Below are positions 37,269 through 46,261 of a DNA stretch of 64,000 nucleotides, piece by piece (positions within the stretch are counted from its first letter, which is position 1; each line of letters opens with the position of its first letter). The notes under the pieces were generated by a model. The model had not been told where the DNA came from. It worked only from the letters and a program-made list of their open reading frames with translations, and made no database searches. Both the position numbers and the translations under genes were made by a program. The stretch is taken from positions 186,001 through 250,000 of the forward strand of contig NZ_CALKHS010000004.1 in NCBI RefSeq assembly GCF_937988725.1, given 5' to 3'. Source of the DNA: an uncultured Castellaniella sp. (GTDB lineage: Bacteria > Pseudomonadota > Gammaproteobacteria > Burkholderiales > Burkholderiaceae_B).

Positions 37269-38375
37269 ATGAAAAAGACTCTGCTCGCTGCTGCTCTGCT
37301 GGCCGGTTTCGCTACCGCTGGCGTTGCTCAAGCAGAAACGTCCGTGACGCTGTACGGTATCCTGGATACCGGCTACGGCTACCAAAACTACAAGTTCGAC
37401 AACAACGGCGTTGAAGCCCGCGCTCGTACTTCCGGTCTGCGCAGCGGTACCGTGAACGGCAACCGCTTCGGCCTGAAGGGCGCCGAAGACCTGGGCGACG
37501 GCCTGCGCGCCATCTTCCAACTGGAACAAGGTTTCGACCTGGGTAACGGTCAGCCTTCCACCACCCGTCAATTCCACCGTCAAGCCTTCGTGGGCCTGTC
37601 CAGCGACAACTGGGGTACCTTCACGATGGGCCGTCAGTACTCCGCTGGCGTTGAAGTCGGCAACCTGAACGTCAACGGCTGGAACCTGGGCGACGTGGAT
37701 AAGGTCTTCGGTGCGTATGGCTATGCCAACCGTATCGACAACTCCTTCAAGTACGTCACGCCTGACATGGCCGGCTTCAAGGTTATCGCCTTGTACGGCT
37801 CCGAAGGCAATGACACGATCGAGCGCATCAATGGCGAAGCGTTCCCCGGCAGCGCCGAGCGTACGTCTCGCGTGTCCCTGGGCGCCACCTACGCCAATGG
37901 CCCGATCAGCGCCGGCGCCAGCTACGATCGTCGTGGCGAAACCGGTGTTGCTGACGCGATCACCAACTGGACCGTCAACGCCGCCTACGACTTCGAAGTC
38001 GTGAAGCTGAACCTGGCCTACGGCCAAGACCGTCATGGCAAGCTGGGCTGGGCTGGTGCCGCCGGCAACTACATCGACGCCGTCGGCCCCCTGTCCCTGG
38101 GCGACGATTTCAAGTCCAACAACTACCACGTTGGCCTGAGCGCCCCGATCGCTGGCGGTACCCTGTACGCTGGCTGGAACTACTCCCGTGCCTCCAACCT
38201 GGACACGATCGGTGGTCTGGAAGCTGGCAACATCAGCACCTACCAAGTCAACTACTTCTACCCCCTGTCCAAGCGCACCGGTGTCTACACCTACGCGACC
38301 TACGGCAAGAACCTGGGTTACGTGCGTGACCTGAAGGGTACGGAAGCTGGCGTTGGCCTGAACCACAAGTTCTAA
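37269..38375 (+). CDS. General outer-membrane porin
   Basis: A 368-residue Gram-negative porin of the beta-proteobacterial type (Bordetella/Burkholderia family). A typical signal peptide MKKTLLAAALLAGFATAGVAQA is followed by ETSVTLYGILDTGYGY, and the chain ends GLNHKF with the terminal Phe. It forms a 16-stranded trimeric pore. The ATG at 37269 follows GGAG nine bases upstream. Codon choice differs from neighbours: many GGT, CGT and GCT codons, the mark of a very highly expressed gene. A hairpin terminator follows. Confidence 0.95.
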   Translation: MKKTLLAAALLAGFATAGVAQAETSVTLYGILDTGYGYQNYKFDNNGVEARARTSGLRSGTVNGNRFGLKGAEDLGDGLRAIFQLEQGFDLGNGQPSTTRQFHRQAFVGLSSDNWGTFTMGRQYSAGVEVGNLNVNGWNLGDVDKVFGAYGYANRIDNSFKYVTPDMAGFKVIALYGSEGNDTIERINGEAFPGSAERTSRVSLGATYANGPISAGASYDRRGETGVADAITNWTVNAAYDFEVVKLNLAYGQDRHGKLGWAGAAGNYIDAVGPLSLGDDFKSNNYHVGLSAPIAGGTLYAGWNYSRASNLDTIGGLEAGNISTYQVNYFYPLSKRTGVYTYATYGKNLGYVRDLKGTEAGVGLNHKF

Positions 38376-38407
38376 TCGCCTCGCGTGGCTTGTCCACGCT
38401 TGCGATG

Positions 38408-38427
38408 CGGCCCGGCTTGCCGGGCCG
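38408..38427 (+). terminator. GC-rich hairpin after the porin gene
   Basis: CGGCCCGG and CCGGGCCG pair perfectly around CTTG, 33 bases after the porin stop. There is no T-tract; it may protect the mRNA end or assist the stronger hairpin that follows. Confidence 0.4.
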
Positions 38428-38462
38428 TCACGAACGCCGCCAGGGGCTTCGGCTCCCGGCAA

Positions 38463-38492
38463 CAAGAAAGCCACCTTCGGGTGGCTTTCTTG
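38463..38492 (+). terminator. Porin terminator with TTCG tetraloop
   Basis: A perfect 13-bp stem, CAAGAAAGCCACC and GGTGGCTTTCTTG, closed by a TTCG tetraloop. The A/T-rich base of the stem provides the TTTCTT run used for termination. The remaining gap to 38679 holds two small inverted repeats (CTGAT-TGTC-ATCAG at 38521-38534 and GGAAAA-CTGAA-TTTTCC at 38539-38555) that could be regulatory, and otherwise nothing I recognise. Confidence 0.85.
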
Positions 38493-38679
38493 CGTGTGCG
38501 TCCAACGTGCCGGACCACATCTGATTGTCATCAGAAATGGAAAACTGAATTTTCCTTGGCGCGGTTTATTGCGGCGCAGCGAAAGCGCACACTGGTTCCT
38601 GTGGAGCAGGGCATGATTCACCAGCGGAAAGCCTGTGACGTCCTGCTTTCGCATGCACTTGAATGTGAAGGAGTTCATC

Positions 38680-38988
38680 ATGAGAACCGTTACCGCTGCT
38701 TCTATCGCCGTCCTGTCTCTGGGCCTTGCCTCCGCGGGTATCGCACAAGCCGATCAGAGCAATTACCCGGAAGTCGTGACGCCCAGCACCCAGACCCGTG
38801 CGGAAGTCGTTCATGAACTGCGCGTGGCGCAGTCCCAGGGCCTGGTCACCGAGCGTGAACGGACCGATTATCCCCGGCTGCAGGCCGGCGGCCCGGCGCT
38901 GAGCCGCGCCCAAGTGCTGGCTCAACTCAGGCAAGCCGAGATCGCCGGCCAGGTCATCGTCGACAACACCGCAGTGCATCCTTCTTGA
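38680..38988 (+). CDS. DUF4148 secreted protein
   Basis: A 102-residue exported protein of the beta-proteobacterial DUF4148 family, function unknown. MRTVTAASIAVLSLGLASAGIAQA is a clear signal peptide. The mature part has two related short helices, TRAEVVHELRVAQSQGLV and SRAQVLAQLRQAEIAGQV, the DUF4148 hallmark. AAGGAG lies well placed before the ATG at 38680; an in-frame start 15 codons upstream would bury the signal peptide. A strong terminator follows, so it is a single-gene unit. Confidence 0.9.
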   Translation: MRTVTAASIAVLSLGLASAGIAQADQSNYPEVVTPSTQTRAEVVHELRVAQSQGLVTERERTDYPRLQAGGPALSRAQVLAQLRQAEIAGQVIVDNTAVHPS

Positions 38989-39014
38989 GCATCGCAATTA
39001 CGGTGCCAGGCCGG

Positions 39015-39049
39015 AAAGCCTGCCGCGCTCGTGGCGCGGCAGGCTTTTT
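39015..39049 (+). terminator. Terminator of the DUF4148 gene
   Basis: AAAGCCTGCCGCGC and GCGCGGCAGGCTTT form a perfect 14-bp stem over a short loop, followed by more T residues (39048-39049). It also insulates the nuo operon from upstream transcription. Confidence 0.92.
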
Positions 39050-39184
39050 CGCATCTGTGCCTGGCATGGTGGACTATCCCGCGCGTCATTTCAGGCGGCT
39101 GAAAGCCGATCTGTGCTTAGCTGAATTGACCTCCATCAAATGTGTTTCAGCCTCGGGTTTTCCCGGCGATGGGGCTTGTCGAAA

Positions 39185-39193
39185 TGATACAAT
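39185..39193 (+). promoter_or_regulatory. Probable extended -10 promoter of the nuo operon
   Basis: TGATACAAT is an extended -10 (TG-n-TACAAT), 34 bases before the nuoA ATG. No -35 hexamer stands at the usual distance, as is normal for extended -10 promoters. Confidence 0.5.
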
Positions 39194-39227
39194 CCCGTAG
39201 TTTGATCTTCTGAGGCAGGGGCCATCC

Positions 39228-39587
39228 ATGAATCTGGAACAGTACTTTCCCGTGCTGCTTTTCATCATCGTCGCCACCTTGATTGGCGCGGCCCTGCTGG
39301 CAGCGGGGCGTTTGCTGGGCCGTAACGTGCCCGACGCCGAAAAGCTGTCCGTCTACGAATGCGGCTTCGAATCCTTTGGCGATTCGCGCATGAAATTCGA
39401 CGTGCGCTATTACCTGGTGGCGATCCTGTTCATCATGTTCGATCTGGAAATCGCCTTTTTGTTCCCCTGGGCCATGGCCAACGGCGCCGTGGGCATGGTG
39501 GGCTTCTGGGCGGTAGCGATCTTCCTGGGCATCCTGACGGTGGGCTTCATCTACGAATGGCGCCGCGGCGCCCTGGACTGGGAATAA
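39228..39587 (+). CDS. nuoA: NADH-quinone oxidoreductase subunit A
   Basis: A 119-residue membrane subunit of respiratory complex I with three transmembrane helices. KLSVYECGFESFGDSRMKFDVRYY in part shows the conserved loop with the ECG...F element near the quinone channel. It is the first gene of a complete 14-gene nuo operon, and the stop is 15 bases before nuoB. The ATG at 39228 follows GGCAGGGG. Confidence 0.97.
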   Translation: MNLEQYFPVLLFIIVATLIGAALLAAGRLLGRNVPDAEKLSVYECGFESFGDSRMKFDVRYYLVAILFIMFDLEIAFLFPWAMANGAVGMVGFWAVAIFLGILTVGFIYEWRRGALDWE

Positions 39588-39602
39588 TTGGGGGTGAGCA
39601 AA

Positions 39603-40079
39603 ATGGCAGTTGAAGGCGTCATGGAAAAAGGCTTCATGACCACCAGTGCGGATAAATTCCTCAACTGGGCGAAGACGGGTTCCCTCTGGCCGATGACGTT
39701 CGGCCTGGCCTGTTGCGCGGTCGAAATGATGCACGCCGGCGCGGCGCGCTACGACCTGGACCAGTTCGGCATCATCTTCCGGCCCAGTCCCCGTCAGTCC
39801 GACCTGATGATCGTGGCCGGCACGCTGTGCAACAAGATGGCTCCGGCCCTGCGGAAAGTCTACGACCAGATGCCGGAACCGCGCTGGGTCGTGTCGATGG
39901 GCTCCTGTGCCAACGGCGGTGGTTATTACCACTACTCCTATTCGGTGGTGCGCGGCTGCGACCGCATCGTGCCGGTGGACGTCTACGTGCCGGGCTGCCC
40001 GCCCACGGCGGAAGCCCTGGTCTACGGCTTGCTGCAGATGCAGAACAAGATCCGCCTGACCAACACCATCGCCCGCTAG
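39603..40079 (+). CDS. nuoB: NADH-quinone oxidoreductase subunit B
   Basis: A 158-residue peripheral-arm subunit that holds cluster N2, the last 4Fe-4S before quinone. Its ligands are the adjacent C37-C38 (LACCAVEMM), C102 (GSCANGG) and C132 (VPGCPPTAE). The start at 39603 was chosen for its GGGGTGAGC ribosome-binding site; a TTG just after the nuoA stop would add only five residues. An 84-base gap separates it from nuoC. Confidence 0.97.
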   Translation: MAVEGVMEKGFMTTSADKFLNWAKTGSLWPMTFGLACCAVEMMHAGAARYDLDQFGIIFRPSPRQSDLMIVAGTLCNKMAPALRKVYDQMPEPRWVVSMGSCANGGGYYHYSYSVVRGCDRIVPVDVYVPGCPPTAEALVYGLLQMQNKIRLTNTIAR

Positions 40080-40163
40080 CAGGGGCGCCCGGAACGGCCT
40101 GCCGGCGACGGCACCGGCCTGCCCGGCGCACATCCGAACCGATCCGAATTTGACGATCTGCAT

Positions 40164-40781
40164 ATGACACGGCTACAGACCTTAGAAACCAATCTGCGCG
40201 ATGTCCTGGGGGCCTCGGTCGACCTGACCGAATCCCGGGGCGAACTGACGCTGCAATTGCCCCAGTCCGCCTGGGCGGATACGTGCCGCGTGCTGCGCGA
40301 CAACGCCAGCCTGCGCTTCGAGTCCTGCATGGACCTGTGCGGCCTGGATTATTCCGCCTGGAAAGCCCCCACCTACGCGGCCGACCATACCGGCACCCAC
40401 CCGCACCGTTTCGCGGTCGTCATCCACCTGCTGTCGGTCACGCACAACTGGCGCCTGCGGGTGCGCGTGTACGCCGAACACGATGAATTCCCGGTGGTGG
40501 CCTCGCTGGTGGACGTCTGGCCCTCGGTCAACTGGTACGAACGGGAAGCCTTCGACCTGTACGGCATCGTCTTCGAAGGCCACCCCGACCTGCGCCGCAT
40601 CCTGACGGACTACGGTTTCATCGGCCATCCCTTCCGCAAGGACTTCCCGATCTCCGGACACGTGGAAATGCGCTACGACGCCGAACAGAAGCGCGTCATT
40701 TACCAACCCGTCACGATCGAGCCCCGCGAAATCACCCCCCGCGTGGTGCGCGAGGATCACTACGGAATCGAACGGTACTGA
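40164..40781 (+). CDS. nuoC: NADH-quinone oxidoreductase subunit C
   Basis: A 205-residue 30-kDa-type peripheral subunit, separate from nuoD (fused in E. coli). The signature SVNWYEREAFDLYGIVFEGH is intact, followed by HPDLRRILTDYGF and HPFRKDFP. It structures the quinone site with NuoD. One base separates its stop from the nuoD start. Confidence 0.97.
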   Translation: MTRLQTLETNLRDVLGASVDLTESRGELTLQLPQSAWADTCRVLRDNASLRFESCMDLCGLDYSAWKAPTYAADHTGTHPHRFAVVIHLLSVTHNWRLRVRVYAEHDEFPVVASLVDVWPSVNWYEREAFDLYGIVFEGHPDLRRILTDYGFIGHPFRKDFPISGHVEMRYDAEQKRVIYQPVTIEPREITPRVVREDHYGIERY

Positions 40782-40782
40782 T

Positions 40783-42036
40783 ATGGCAGAGATCCAGAAC
40801 TACAACCTGAACTTCGGCCCGCAGCACCCGGCTGCGCACGGGGTGCTGCGCCTGGTGCTCGAACTGGACGGCGAAGTCGTCCAGCGCGCCGACCCGCACA
40901 TCGGCCTGCTGCACCGCGCCACCGAAAAGCTGGCGGAAACGCGCACCTTCCTGCAGACGCTGCCCTATATGGACCGTCTGGACTACGTGTCCATGATGTG
41001 CAACGAGCACGCCTACTGCATGGCGGTCGAACGCCTGCTGGGCATCCAGGTGCCGCTGCGGGCGCAGTACATCCGCGTGATGTTCGATGAAATCACCCGC
41101 ATCCTGAACCACCTGATGTCGCTGGGTTCGCACGCGCTGGACGTGGGCGCCATGGCGGTGTTCCTGTACGCCTTCCGCGAACGCGAAGACCTGATGGACT
41201 GCTACGAAGCCGTGTCCGGCGCCCGCATGCACGCGGCCTACTACCGGCCCGGCGGCGTGTACCGCGACCTGCCCGACACAATGCCGCAGTACAAGGGCTC
41301 GAAGTACCGTTCCGACAAGGAAACGCGGGCCATGAACGAATCGCGTTCCGGCTCGCTGCTGGATTTCATCGAGGACTTCACCAACCGCTTCCCCGCCTGT
41401 GTGGACGAATACGAAGTCCTGCTGACCGAAAACCGCATCTGGAAGCAGCGCCTGGTGGACATCGGCGTCGTGTCGCCCGAACGCGCCCTGGCGCTGGGCT
41501 TCACCGGCCCCATGCTGCGCGGTTCCGGCATCGAATGGGACCTGCGCAGGAAGCAGCCCTACGAAGTCTACGACAAGCTGGAATTCGACATCCCCGTGGG
41601 CAAGAACGGCGACTGCTACGACCGCTACCTGTGCCGGATCGCCGAAATGCGCGAATCCAACCGCATCATCCGCCAGTGCGTCGAATGGCTGCGCAACAAT
41701 CCCGGCCCCGTGATCACCGGCAACCACAAGGTCGCCCCGCCCACGCGCGAGCGCATGAAGACCGGCATGGAAGACCTGATCCACCACTTCAAGCTCTTCA
41801 CGGAAGGCATGCACGTGCCCGAAGGCGAAGCCTACGCCGCCGTGGAACACCCGAAGGGCGAGTTCGGCATCTACCTGGTGTCCGACGGGGCCAACAAGCC
41901 CTACCGCCTGAAGATCCGCGCGCCGGGCTTCGCCCACCTGCATTCTCTGGAAGAAATGTCCAAGGGGCACATGATTTCCGACGTGGTGACCATCATCGGC
42001 ACCCAGGACATCGTGTTTGGCGAAATCGACCGCTAG
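40783..42036 (+). CDS. nuoD: NADH-quinone oxidoreductase subunit D
   Basis: A 417-residue 49-kDa subunit, derived from hydrogenase large subunits, that lines the quinone-binding pocket. FGPQHPAAHGVLRL with the quinone-contacting His and DRLDYVSMMCNEHAYC are present, and the C-terminus reads GTQDIVFGEIDR as in relatives. Full length and without anomaly. Confidence 0.98.
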   Translation: MAEIQNYNLNFGPQHPAAHGVLRLVLELDGEVVQRADPHIGLLHRATEKLAETRTFLQTLPYMDRLDYVSMMCNEHAYCMAVERLLGIQVPLRAQYIRVMFDEITRILNHLMSLGSHALDVGAMAVFLYAFREREDLMDCYEAVSGARMHAAYYRPGGVYRDLPDTMPQYKGSKYRSDKETRAMNESRSGSLLDFIEDFTNRFPACVDEYEVLLTENRIWKQRLVDIGVVSPERALALGFTGPMLRGSGIEWDLRRKQPYEVYDKLEFDIPVGKNGDCYDRYLCRIAEMRESNRIIRQCVEWLRNNPGPVITGNHKVAPPTRERMKTGMEDLIHHFKLFTEGMHVPEGEAYAAVEHPKGEFGIYLVSDGANKPYRLKIRAPGFAHLHSLEEMSKGHMISDVVTIIGTQDIVFGEIDR

Positions 42037-42063
42037 CCGCCCGGACACCACAGGACTATGACG

Positions 42064-42549
42064 ATGCTGCTTTCCGAACAAGCCTACCGGGACATCGACC
42101 GGGAAATCTCCAAATACCCGGCGGACCAGAAACAATCCGCCGTGATGGCCGCGCTGACCATCGCCCAGACCGAAAAGGGCTGGGTGTCGCCGGAAGTCAT
42201 CCGCGACGTGGCCGGCTACCTGGGCATGCCGCCGATCGCGGTCCAGGAAGTCGCGACCTTCTATTCCATGTACCACACCCACCCGGTGGGCCGCTACACC
42301 CTGACCATCTGCACGAACCTGCCCTGTGCCCTGCAAGGCAGCGCCCAGGCGGCCGAATACCTGAAGGAAAAGCTGGGCATCGGTTTCCATGAGACCACGC
42401 CCGACGGCCTGTTCACCCTGGCCGAAGGCGAGTGCATGGGAGCCTGCGGCGATGCGCCGGTGGTGCTGGCCAACGGCAAGCACATGTGCTGCCGCATGCA
42501 GCCCGAGAAAATCGACGCCCTGATCCGTGACCTGAAGGAGTCGGCATGA
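42064..42549 (+). CDS. nuoE: NADH-quinone oxidoreductase subunit E
   Basis: A 161-residue 24-kDa subunit with a thioredoxin-like fold and a 2Fe-2S cluster (N1a). The four cysteines are in CTNLPC and GECMGAC. Two in-frame ATGs exist, at 42058 and 42064; AGGA at 42052-42055 is eight bases from the second and only two from the first, so 42064 is chosen. The stop overlaps nuoF as ATGA. Confidence 0.96.
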   Translation: MLLSEQAYRDIDREISKYPADQKQSAVMAALTIAQTEKGWVSPEVIRDVAGYLGMPPIAVQEVATFYSMYHTHPVGRYTLTICTNLPCALQGSAQAAEYLKEKLGIGFHETTPDGLFTLAEGECMGACGDAPVVLANGKHMCCRMQPEKIDALIRDLKESA

Positions 42550-43916
42550 GCGCCCTGGATGTTTTGCAGAAATACGGCACGGATGCGCTGAATCCGAACC
42601 TGGGCGACGACGTCTCCCGCAGCATGATCTTTCACGGCCGCCACATTCAGCCGCAGATCCTGGCGGGCCTGGATGGCGACAACTGGGGGATCCAGGATTA
42701 CATCGCCCGGGGCGGCTATGAATCCCTGAAGAAGATCCTGACCACCGGCATGACGCCCGACGACGTGATCGCCGAACTGAAGGCGTCCAGCCTGCGCGGG
42801 CGCGGCGGCGCCGGGTTCCCCACGGGCCTGAAATGGTCCTTCATGCCGCGCAACCTGCCCGGCCAGAAGTACGTGGTCTGCAATTCCGACGAAGGCGAAC
42901 CCGGCACTTTCAAGGACCGCGACATCCTGCGCTACAACCCGCATTCCGTGATCGAAGGCATGATCATCGGCGGGTTCGCGATGGGCGCGTCCGTGGGCTA
43001 CAACTACATCCACGGCGAGATCTTCGACGTCTACAGCCGCTTTGAAGAGGCCCTGGAACAGGCCCGCCAGGCCGGCTTCCTGGGCGACAACATCCTGGGC
43101 ACGGGATTTTCCTTTCAGCTGCACGGGCACCACGGCTTCGGCGCCTACATCTGCGGCGAGGAAACCGCGCTGCTGGAATCCCTGGAAGGCAAAAAAGGAC
43201 AGCCGCGCTTCAAGCCGCCGTTCCCGGCCAGCTTCGGCCTGTACGGCAAGCCCACCACCATCAACAACACCGAAACCTTCGCGGCCGTGCCGTTCGTGTT
43301 CCAGATGGGCGCTCAGGCCTACCTGGAACTGGGCATCGAAAAGGCCGGCGGCACCAAGATCTTCTCGATCTCGGGCGACGTCGAACTGCCCGGCAACTAC
43401 GAAATCCCGCTGGGCACGCCGTTTCCCAAGCTGCTGGAACTGGCCGGCGGCATGAAGGGCGGGCGCAAGCTCAAAGCCGTCATCCCCGGCGGCTCGTCCT
43501 CGCCGGTGCTGCCCGCCGACATCATGATGAACACCAACATGGATTACGACTCGATCGCCAAGGCCGGGTCCATGCTGGGCTCGGGCGCGGTCATCGTCAT
43601 GGACGAGACCCGCTGCATGGTCAAATCGCTGATGCGCCTGTCGTACTTCTACATGGAAGAATCCTGCGGCCAGTGCACGCCCTGCCGCGAGGGCACGGGC
43701 TGGCTGTATCGCATGATGCAGCGCATGGAACACGGCCAGGGCACGATGGAAGACATCGAGACCCTGGATTCGGTGGCGCACAACATGATGGGCCGCACGA
43801 TCTGCGCGCTGGCCGACGCCGCCGCCATGCCGGTACGCAGCTTCATCAAGCATTTCCGCGACGAATTCGTCCACCACGTCGACCACAAGGAATGTGTGGT
43901 CGCCAAGTATCTGTAG
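42546..43916 (+). CDS. nuoF: NADH-quinone oxidoreductase subunit F
   Basis: A 456-residue 51-kDa subunit where NADH is oxidised by FMN. LRGRGGAGFPTGLKW is the nucleotide-binding glycine-rich stretch, GEPGTFKDRDI and ICGEETALLESLEG line the FMN site, and ESCGQCTPCREG holds three ligands of 4Fe-4S cluster N3. The start overlaps nuoE by four bases. Length is normal. Confidence 0.98.
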   Translation: MSALDVLQKYGTDALNPNLGDDVSRSMIFHGRHIQPQILAGLDGDNWGIQDYIARGGYESLKKILTTGMTPDDVIAELKASSLRGRGGAGFPTGLKWSFMPRNLPGQKYVVCNSDEGEPGTFKDRDILRYNPHSVIEGMIIGGFAMGASVGYNYIHGEIFDVYSRFEEALEQARQAGFLGDNILGTGFSFQLHGHHGFGAYICGEETALLESLEGKKGQPRFKPPFPASFGLYGKPTTINNTETFAAVPFVFQMGAQAYLELGIEKAGGTKIFSISGDVELPGNYEIPLGTPFPKLLELAGGMKGGRKLKAVIPGGSSSPVLPADIMMNTNMDYDSIAKAGSMLGSGAVIVMDETRCMVKSLMRLSYFYMEESCGQCTPCREGTGWLYRMMQRMEHGQGTMEDIETLDSVAHNMMGRTICALADAAAMPVRSFIKHFRDEFVHHVDHKECVVAKYL

Positions 43917-43930
43917 GGTCAGGACACGCC

Positions 43931-46261
43931 ATGGTAGAACTCACCATCGACGGGCTGAAGGTTCAAGCCGAAGAAGGCAGCATGGTCATCCAGGCTGCCC
44001 ACGCGGCGGGGCTGTACATCCCGCATTTCTGCTATCACAAGAAGCTCAGCATCGCGGCCAACTGCCGCATGTGCCTGGTCGAGGTCGAAAAGGCCCCGAA
44101 ACAACTGCCGGCCTGTGCCACGCCCGTCACCAACGGCATGGTGGTGCACACCCGCTCGCCCAAGGCCGTCGAGGCCCAGCGCGCGGTCATGGAATTCCTG
44201 CTGATCAATCACCCCCTGGACTGCCCCGTGTGCGACCAGGGCGGCGAATGCCAGCTGCAGGACCTGGCCATGGGCTACGGCGAATCCGCCTCGCGCTACA
44301 AGGAAACCAAGCGCGTGGTCTTCCACAAGCCCATGGGCCCGCTGATTTCCGCCGAACAGATGCAGCGCTGCATCCACTGCACCCGCTGCGTGCGGGTCGG
44401 CCAGGAAATCGGCGGCATCATGGAAATCGGCATGCTCAACCGGGGTGAATTCTCCGAGATCACCACCTTCGTGGGCGAAGCCGTCGAATCCGAACTCTCC
44501 GGCAACATGATCGACGTCTGCCCGGTGGGGGCCCTGCTGTCCAAGCCCTTCATGATGGGCGCCCGGACCTGGGAACTGGCCCGCCGCCGCTCGGTCAGCC
44601 CGCACGACAGCGTGGGCGCCAACCTGGTCGTGCAGACCAAGATGGACCGCGTGCTGCGCGTGGTGCCGTTCGAGAATGAGCCCGTCAACGAATGCTGGAT
44701 CAGCGACCGCGACCGCTTCTCCTACGCGGGCCTGTACGTCGAAGACCGCCTGCAGCACCCCATGGTGCGCGGCTGCGACGGCCAGTGGCACGAAGCCTCC
44801 TGGACGGATGCCCTGCAGTCGGTCGTCACCGGCCTGAACCAGGTGCGCGAGGACGGCGGCGGCGCGCAGATCGGCGCCCTGGCCACCGATACGGCCACCC
44901 TGGAAGAACTGACCCTGCTGGCGCGCCTGACCCGCGCCCTGGGGTCGGACAACATCGACTTCCGCCTGCGCGGCGACGGCGCGGCCCTGGATGCCGTGCG
45001 CGGCGGCGCCCCCTGGCTGGGCATGCCGATCGCCGATCTGAACACCCTGGACCGCACGCTGGTCGTGGGTTCCTTCCTGCGTAAAGATCACCCCCTGATG
45101 GCGCAGCGCCTGCGCCAGGCGGCGAAACACGGCATGCAGCTGTCCCTGGTGGACAGCGTGGCGGCCGATCCGCTGGTGCCGGTCGCGGGCCGCATCACGG
45201 TCAAGCCGTCCGGCATGGTCCAGGCGCTGGGCGAAATCGCCGTAGCCCTGGCTGCGCTGAAATCCCGGCCCGCGCCCGACGGCCTGGCCGGCGTGCAGCC
45301 GGGCGAAGCCGCCCAGGCGATCGCCGACAGCCTGGCTTCCGGCGAACGCGTGGCGGTCTTCCTGGGCAATCTGGCCGTCTCCGACGACCAGGTCGCCCTG
45401 CTGGCGGCCAATGCCCAGGCGATTGCGCAACTGGCCGGCGGCCGCTTCGGCTTCCTGACCCCGGGCGGCAACACGGTGGGCGGCTACCTGGCCGGCGCCG
45501 TGCCGTCCGACGGCGGCCTGGACGCCCGGCGCATGCTGGGCGGCGATCCGCTGAAGGCCTATCTGGTCCTGCACGCCGAACCGCGTCTGGACAGCGAACT
45601 GGGCGAGCGCGCCGCGCGCGCCCTGCAGGGCTCCGCGATGGCGGTGGCCTTCACGGCCTTCCGCTCCGCCGCCGAGGACTGGGCCGACGTGATGTTGCCC
45701 ATCGCGCCGTTCACGGAAACGTCCGGCTCCTTCGTCAATGCCGAAGGCCGGGTGCAGAGCTTCAAGGGCGTGGCCGCCCCGGTGGGCGACACCCGCCCGG
45801 CCTGGAAGGTCCTGCGCGTCCTGGGCAATCTGCTCGGGCTGCAGGGCTTCGATGACGAAACCTCCGAATCCGTGCGCGACACGGTGATGGTGGGCGGCGT
45901 CGATGGCCGACTGTCCAACGAGATCCGCCTGGCTCCCGGCACGGTGGCGCCCGCCGACGGCCTGGAACGGGTCGCGGAACTGCCCATCTACCGCACCGAT
46001 GCGCTGGTGCGCCGTTCCCAGCCGCTGCAGGAACACGTCAGTTCCGCGCCGCCGCAGGCAGCGGCCAATGCCGCCACCCTGCAGTCCCTGGGGCTGTCGG
46101 CGGGGGATGCCGTGCGCGCGTCCACCGTCCACGGCTCGGCCGAGCTGACCGCCGCCCTGGACGATACCGTGGCCGACGGCGCCGTGCGGATCGCCGGCGC
46201 CTTTGAACAGACCGCCGCCCTGGGCATGGGCTCGGGCGCCATCCAGCTGGAGCGACGCTAA
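43931..46261 (+). CDS. nuoG: NADH-quinone oxidoreductase subunit G
   Basis: A 776-residue 75-kDa iron-sulfur subunit. The N-terminal 2Fe-2S domain has CYHKKLSIAANCRMC and CATPV; the His-Cys3 4Fe-4S site is HPLDCPVCDQGGEC, followed by CIHCTRCVRVG. The rest is a molybdopterin-oxidoreductase-like domain that is structural in complex I. The frame is open upstream through nuoF, but the ATG at 43931 begins exactly at the ferredoxin domain. The stop and the nuoH start overlap as TAATG. Confidence 0.97.
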   Translation: MVELTIDGLKVQAEEGSMVIQAAHAAGLYIPHFCYHKKLSIAANCRMCLVEVEKAPKQLPACATPVTNGMVVHTRSPKAVEAQRAVMEFLLINHPLDCPVCDQGGECQLQDLAMGYGESASRYKETKRVVFHKPMGPLISAEQMQRCIHCTRCVRVGQEIGGIMEIGMLNRGEFSEITTFVGEAVESELSGNMIDVCPVGALLSKPFMMGARTWELARRRSVSPHDSVGANLVVQTKMDRVLRVVPFENEPVNECWISDRDRFSYAGLYVEDRLQHPMVRGCDGQWHEASWTDALQSVVTGLNQVREDGGGAQIGALATDTATLEELTLLARLTRALGSDNIDFRLRGDGAALDAVRGGAPWLGMPIADLNTLDRTLVVGSFLRKDHPLMAQRLRQAAKHGMQLSLVDSVAADPLVPVAGRITVKPSGMVQALGEIAVALAALKSRPAPDGLAGVQPGEAAQAIADSLASGERVAVFLGNLAVSDDQVALLAANAQAIAQLAGGRFGFLTPGGNTVGGYLAGAVPSDGGLDARRMLGGDPLKAYLVLHAEPRLDSELGERAARALQGSAMAVAFTAFRSAAEDWADVMLPIAPFTETSGSFVNAEGRVQSFKGVAAPVGDTRPAWKVLRVLGNLLGLQGFDDETSESVRDTVMVGGVDGRLSNEIRLAPGTVAPADGLERVAELPIYRTDALVRRSQPLQEHVSSAPPQAAANAATLQSLGLSAGDAVRASTVHGSAELTAALDDTVADGAVRIAGAFEQTAALGMGSGAIQLERR